This document shows, in pieces, positions 5,772 through 8,103 of a stretch of DNA of 8,103 nt (within the stretch, counting starts at the first letter, position 1; the number at the start of each line of letters is the position of its first letter). The notes beneath the pieces are model-generated. The model was not told where the DNA came from. It saw only the letters and a list, made by a program, of their open reading frames with translations, and made no database searches. The DNA comes from Flavobacterium psychrophilum (lineage in GTDB: Bacteria; Bacteroidota; Bacteroidia; Flavobacteriales; Flavobacteriaceae). The DNA lies in contig DYPB01000088.1 in assembly GCA_020720185.1 (NCBI GenBank), positions 1 through 8,103 of the forward strand. Reading direction: 5' to 3'. A program made the translations under genes and the position numbers.

Positions 5772-7187
5772 ATGATAAAAAATATAAAAATGCTATTTTT
5801 GGTTTCATTAACCACCGTAGCGTGTAGTACAAATGATGACGATGCTGTTGTAAACAACTCGTCAGACGGTTTGCCATTAACGGCAGGTTCAGCAAATTTT
5901 TCAAAATATGTAGCATTAGGAGATTCTTTTGCAGCAGGATTTAGTGATAATGCACTTTTTATAGAATCACAAAAAACTTCTTATCCAAATATAATAGCAC
6001 AACAATTCGCAACTGTTGGTGGCGGAGCGTTTACAAACCCATTTATGTCAGATAATAACGGAGGATTTGCTGGAAGTTCAATGCATTTTCCAAGATTATA
6101 TTTTACAGGTGTTGCAACTGCACCAATAGCAATGGTTCCAAATGCCTCAACCACAGTACAGACAGCAAAATTATCTGGATTTTTTAACAATATGGGAGTA
6201 CCAGGAGCAAAAGTTGGTGATTTAGATTTTCCTGGTTACGGAAGTCCAATAGGAAACCCATATTTTGCAAGATTTTCATCTACTGCAACGGCAACAATAG
6301 TTGATGATGCAGTAGCACAAAACCCAACATTCTTTTCTTTATTTATAGGTGGAAACGATGTTTTAGGGTATGCAACAGCAGGAGGAACAGGAGCAGTTCC
6401 AACTACACCAGCTAATTTTGATACTAAATATGCTGGATTAATTAATAAATTGACAGCAGGAGGAAGAAAAGGCGTAGTTGGAAATTTACCTTATGTAAAT
6501 ACATTACCATTCTTTACCACAGTTCCTTATAACCCAATCCCTTTAGATGCAACTCAAGTAGGACAGTTAATGAGTATGAGTGCCTATGGAGCATATAATG
6601 CAGGAGTAGCAGCCTCTCCTTTATCAGCGACTGAAAAAACAAAAAGAACAATTAATTTTGTTGTAGGTTCTAATAATGCACCAGTAATTGTTGATGAGTA
6701 TTTAACTGATTTAAGTGGTTTTGGATTACCATCGTACAGACAAGCAACAGCAGCAGATTTTATAGTATTAAGTGCAGGCGGAGCTTCAACTCAAGCACAA
6801 CTTCAATCAGGTGGAGGAACTGTAACACCTTTGGCTGATAAATGGGTACTGTCATCAGACGAAGCAAATGAAATTAAAGTAGCAACCGATGCTTATAATG
6901 TTACTATTGAAACTACGGCTACAGCAAAAGGTTTAGCCTTTGTAGATACAAAATCAATAATGAATCAGTTATCCACAACGGCAGGTATCACCGCAAACGG
7001 ATATACAATAACATCAGCATTCATTTTTGGAGGGGCTTTTTCATTAGACGGCGTACATCCATCTCCAAGAGGATACGCTTTAATAGCAAATAGCTTTTTG
7101 AAAGCAATTAACACAAAATATGGTTCAAATATCGCTCCTGTAAGTTTTGCAGATTACAGAATATTATTTCCAAAAGTTATTTTATAA
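5772..7187 (+). CDS. SGNH/GDSL-family esterase lipoprotein
   Basis: A 471-aa lipoprotein hydrolase. Residues 1-17 are a lipoprotein signal (KNIK basic start, hydrophobic MLFLVSLTTVA) ending at C18. The following STNDDD is acidic, like the export signal that sends Bacteroidota lipoproteins to the cell surface. SGNH blocks are in order: block I ALGDSFAAGFSD with nucleophile S52; block II Gly, probably G142 in NNMGVPGAKVGDL; block III GGNDVLG with N195; block V DGVHPSPRG with D426 and H429. Together these give a complete Ser-Asp-His set and the oxyanion residues. The insert between blocks III and V is long (about 230 residues), making the protein larger than minimal GDSL esterases of about 200 residues. 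It should hydrolyse an ester (lipid, acyl or acetyl group), but the substrate cannot be read. It follows the receptor with the same A-rich leader type and no promoter of its own, so the two are probably one operon. ATG codons 1 and 7 are both possible starts; the first gives the better signal n-region. Confidence 0.9.
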   Translation: MIKNIKMLFLVSLTTVACSTNDDDAVVNNSSDGLPLTAGSANFSKYVALGDSFAAGFSDNALFIESQKTSYPNIIAQQFATVGGGAFTNPFMSDNNGGFAGSSMHFPRLYFTGVATAPIAMVPNASTTVQTAKLSGFFNNMGVPGAKVGDLDFPGYGSPIGNPYFARFSSTATATIVDDAVAQNPTFFSLFIGGNDVLGYATAGGTGAVPTTPANFDTKYAGLINKLTAGGRKGVVGNLPYVNTLPFFTTVPYNPIPLDATQVGQLMSMSAYGAYNAGVAASPLSATEKTKRTINFVVGSNNAPVIVDEYLTDLSGFGLPSYRQATAADFIVLSAGGASTQAQLQSGGGTVTPLADKWVLSSDEANEIKVATDAYNVTIETTATAKGLAFVDTKSIMNQLSTTAGITANGYTITSAFIFGGAFSLDGVHPSPRGYALIANSFLKAINTKYGSNIAPVSFADYRILFPKVIL

Positions 7188-7230
7188 AAGGCTGTTTTTT
7201 TTAGAAAGCCAATATTTTTTTAACCTAACC

Positions 7231-7267
7231 AAAAAAATGCAACAATCAATAATTGTTGCATTTTTTT
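7231..7267 (+). terminator. Strong intrinsic terminator of the receptor-esterase operon
   Basis: AAAAAAATGCAACAAT (7231-7246) and ATTGTTGCATTTTTTT (7252-7267) form a perfect 16-bp stem around a 5-nt loop (CAATA), ending in seven T. It begins 44 bp after the esterase stop. The A-run on the other side makes it able to work in both directions, so it would also stop minus-strand transcripts arriving from the ssb side. A weak GGCT/AGCC hairpin (7190-7210) followed by T-rich DNA precedes it. Confidence 0.85.
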
Positions 7268-7578
7268 ATAGTAAATTTTTGTTATTAATGACACCAATTA
7301 TATTTCAATGTCGTTCAGTTAGGGATTATTATATTCAATTGTAATTCATTACATCCACTTTTTGGGTTTTCAATTTAGAGGTGTTGCTCTATCCTGTCTT
7401 CTATTTTCAATGGTTTTTGCAACTATACTCTCAAATGCTTCTAATCCTTTGTGCAATTCGTCTTATAAAGACTGGAATTAATATTTCTTTTGTCATTGCA
7501 CCACCTTAACCCAAATTACACATTAGACTCTGCCTTGAGAACTAAAAAGACAAGATTAAAAATCGTTCAAGGACTTTT
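7268..7578. other. Gene-poor stretch between the operon terminator and ssb
   Basis: No intact gene is supported in these 311 bp. They contain a frameshifted minus-strand reading frame (7370-7496) and a bulged hairpin with a T-run near 7533-7582. The rest (7268-7369 and 7497-7532) shows nothing recognisable on either strand. Confidence 0.7.
7370..7496 (-). pseudogene. Frameshifted short gene remnant, family unknown
   Basis: On the minus strand an ATG at 7496-7494, preceded by AAGGTGG, starts MTKEILIPVFI and then hits an early stop at 7433-7431. Stepping one base near 7463 enters a second frame, which reads DELHKGLEAFESIVAK and TIENRRQDRATPLN to a TGA at 7372-7370. The two parts join into one plausible charged, helical 41-residue protein, and the span is 127 bp (42 codons plus one base), as a single-base insertion would give. 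The second frame has a stop immediately before its DEL, so it has no start of its own. It lies 82 bp downstream of ssb on the same strand. A sequencing error, an old pseudogene and chance are all possible. Confidence 0.4.
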
Positions 7579-7582
7579 TTAG
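7533..7582 (+). terminator. Possible weak terminator between ssb and the gene remnant
   Basis: CCTTGA-GA-AC (7533-7542) can pair with GTTCAAGG (7565-7572), giving an 8-bp stem with a two-base bulge and a 22-nt loop. The T-run ACTTTTTTAG follows on the plus strand. The orientation would stop plus-strand transcription entering ssb from the 3' side; for ssb itself the T-run is on the wrong side. The long loop makes this weak. Confidence 0.2.
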
Positions 7583-7914
7583 TTTTTTCCAAACATTTGC
7601 ATCTCCGAAACTGTAATTTCTGTCGCATATTGTTTATTGCCATTCTTATCTTCATAATTTCTGTAAGATAATCTACCTACTACTCCAATTTCTTTACCTT
7701 TAGTTACATATTTTTCAATAATTTCAGCCGTTTTTCCCCATGCCGTTACTCGATGCCATTGTGTATCTGTTATTTTTTCACCTTTGTCGTTAAAGTAAGT
7801 TTCGTTCGTAGCGATAGATAAATTAACTAGTTTTTTACCGCTTTCTAATGTTTTAATTTCAGGGTCGTTACCTACATGACCAATTAGTTGTACGCTGTTT
7901 TTCATTGCATTCAT
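7579..7914 (-). CDS. ssb: Single-stranded DNA-binding protein (short form)
   Basis: A 111-aa OB-fold protein. MKNSVQLIGHVGNDPEIK (from residue 4), then LVNLSIATNE (29-38), DTQWHRVTAWGKTAEI (50-65) with aromatic W53 and W59, KGKEIGVVGRLSYRNYED (72-89) and YATEITVSEMQMFGK (96-110) are typical SSB strands. It coats single-stranded DNA in replication, recombination and repair, normally as a tetramer. Bacterial housekeeping SSBs of about 140-180 aa carry a flexible linker and an acidic tail ending like DDDIPF that docks partner proteins; this one stops right after the OB fold at FGKN, so it lacks the interaction tail. Short forms are common as extra copies in Bacteroidota and on mobile elements. 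ATG codons 1 (7914) and 4 (7905) are both usable; the first is given. Its leader has two 16-bp direct repeats and a promoter candidate at 7987-7994. Confidence 0.93.
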   Translation of the reverse strand: MNAMKNSVQLIGHVGNDPEIKTLESGKKLVNLSIATNETYFNDKGEKITDTQWHRVTAWGKTAEIIEKYVTKGKEIGVVGRLSYRNYEDKNGNKQYATEITVSEMQMFGKN

Positions 7915-7938
7915 AATTTTAGAATTTTAATGGTTTAT

Positions 7939-7978
7939 AAAAATGATTTTGTTTAATGCCGAAAAAATGATTTTGTTT
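7939..7978. repeat. Pair of 16-bp direct repeats in the ssb leader
   Basis: AAAAATGATTTTGTTT occurs at 7939-7954 and identically at 7963-7978, a period of 24 bp with the 8-bp spacer AATGCCGA. In the ssb transcript these are two AAACAAAATCATTTTT copies between the expected start site and the ATG. They could bind SSB or another regulator on the mRNA, or be DNA operators. No function is known. Confidence 0.75.
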
Positions 7979-7986
7979 CGACAGTG

Positions 7987-7994
7987 CAAAGATG
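7987..7994 (-). promoter_or_regulatory. Candidate ssb promoter -7 element
   Basis: Read on the minus strand, 7994-7987 is CATCTTTG followed by CACTG. It is one mismatch from TAnnTTTG and has the same TTTGCAC context as the receptor promoter. No clear -33 TTTG lies 19-20 bp upstream. It would give a leader of roughly 65 nt that includes both direct repeats. Confidence 0.35.
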
Positions 7995-8058
7995 TTGTGG
8001 GTTTCTTATCATATTCGGTATTTATACATTTAATTTCGGTTGTAAATGTTTGTTGTCG

Positions 8059-8089
8059 TTTGTTGTTGAATTTTAATTTTGTAGTTTTG
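8059..8089 (+). promoter_or_regulatory. Outward plus-strand promoter at the right edge
   Basis: TTTG at 8059-8062, a 19-bp spacer and TAGTTTTG at 8082-8089 match the Bacteroidota -33/-7 layout exactly. It should drive a gene that starts beyond the right edge, divergent from ssb. This is the best-formed promoter in the window. Confidence 0.6.
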
Positions 8090-8103
8090 CAAATATAATT
8101 AAA

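Noticed and set aside
5981..6190. 69-codon minus-strand open frame inside the esterase gene
   Set aside because: It is antisense to a gene with complete catalytic motifs and has no promoter or family signal.
7190..7220. GGCT/AGCC hairpin followed by a T-run, right after the esterase stop
   Set aside because: Only a 4-bp stem with a long T-rich loop; the perfect 16-bp hairpin 20 bp further on is the convincing terminator.
7147..7344. 65-codon plus-strand open frame overlapping the esterase 3' end
   Set aside because: It starts inside the esterase CDS and reads straight through the strong terminator hairpin; its composition is that of AT-rich noise.
7268..8103. Insertion sequence or integrated element around ssb
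   Set aside because: No transposase, integrase, terminal inverted repeats or target-site duplications were found within the window; a short-form ssb and one possible remnant are not enough.

Overview
The window looks like chromosomal DNA of a marine- or freshwater-type flavobacterium (Bacteroidota, Flavobacteriia). The evidence is a strongly AT-rich composition, A-rich gene leaders without Shine-Dalgarno sequences, several matches to the Bacteroidota -7 promoter element TAnnTTTG, a CarboxypepD_reg/TonB-dependent receptor, a lipoprotein with an acidic export-type N-terminus, and a UbiA-family / KdsC-like HAD / DUF2520 gene cluster of flavobacterial type. This is inferred from protein character; no species can be named.

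Left part (1-2252, minus strand): three genes read leftward, probably as one operon. The first is a Rossmann-fold/DUF2520 protein, whose 3' end overlaps the next gene by 17 bp. Next come a KdsC-like HAD phosphatase and, 65 bp further on, a UbiA-family prenyltransferase that runs off the left edge almost complete.

Middle spacer (2253-2824, 572 bp): this divergent region is rich in structure. It holds a good minus-strand promoter covered by a 7-bp-arm palindrome, an orphan plus-strand -7 element with a 26-codon ORF, a hidden 58-codon open frame on the minus strand, a perfect 12-bp palindrome, and a tandem T-tract/A-tract repeat. The last unit of that repeat is a perfect inverted repeat touching the promoter of the next gene.

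Centre (2825-7187, plus strand): a two-gene unit encodes a 956-aa TonB-dependent outer-membrane receptor and a 471-aa SGNH/GDSL-type esterase lipoprotein. They are separated by 76 bp that contain a stem-loop capped by a C(UACG)G tetraloop. A strong intrinsic terminator with a 16-bp stem follows. The likely division of labour is that the surface lipoprotein hydrolyses an ester and the receptor imports the product, but the substrate is unknown.

Right part (7268-8103): the gene-poor stretch 7268-7578 contains what looks like a short frameshifted gene remnant on the minus strand. Next is a short single-stranded DNA-binding protein without the usual acidic tail (7579-7914, minus). Its leader carries two 16-bp direct repeats, and a promoter with the exact Bacteroidota TTTG-N19-TAnnTTTG layout points out of the right edge. 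I found no rRNA, tRNA, CRISPR array or complete insertion sequence. The most unusual content is regulatory (the middle spacer, the tetraloop hairpin and the ssb leader repeats) rather than an obviously new protein system.
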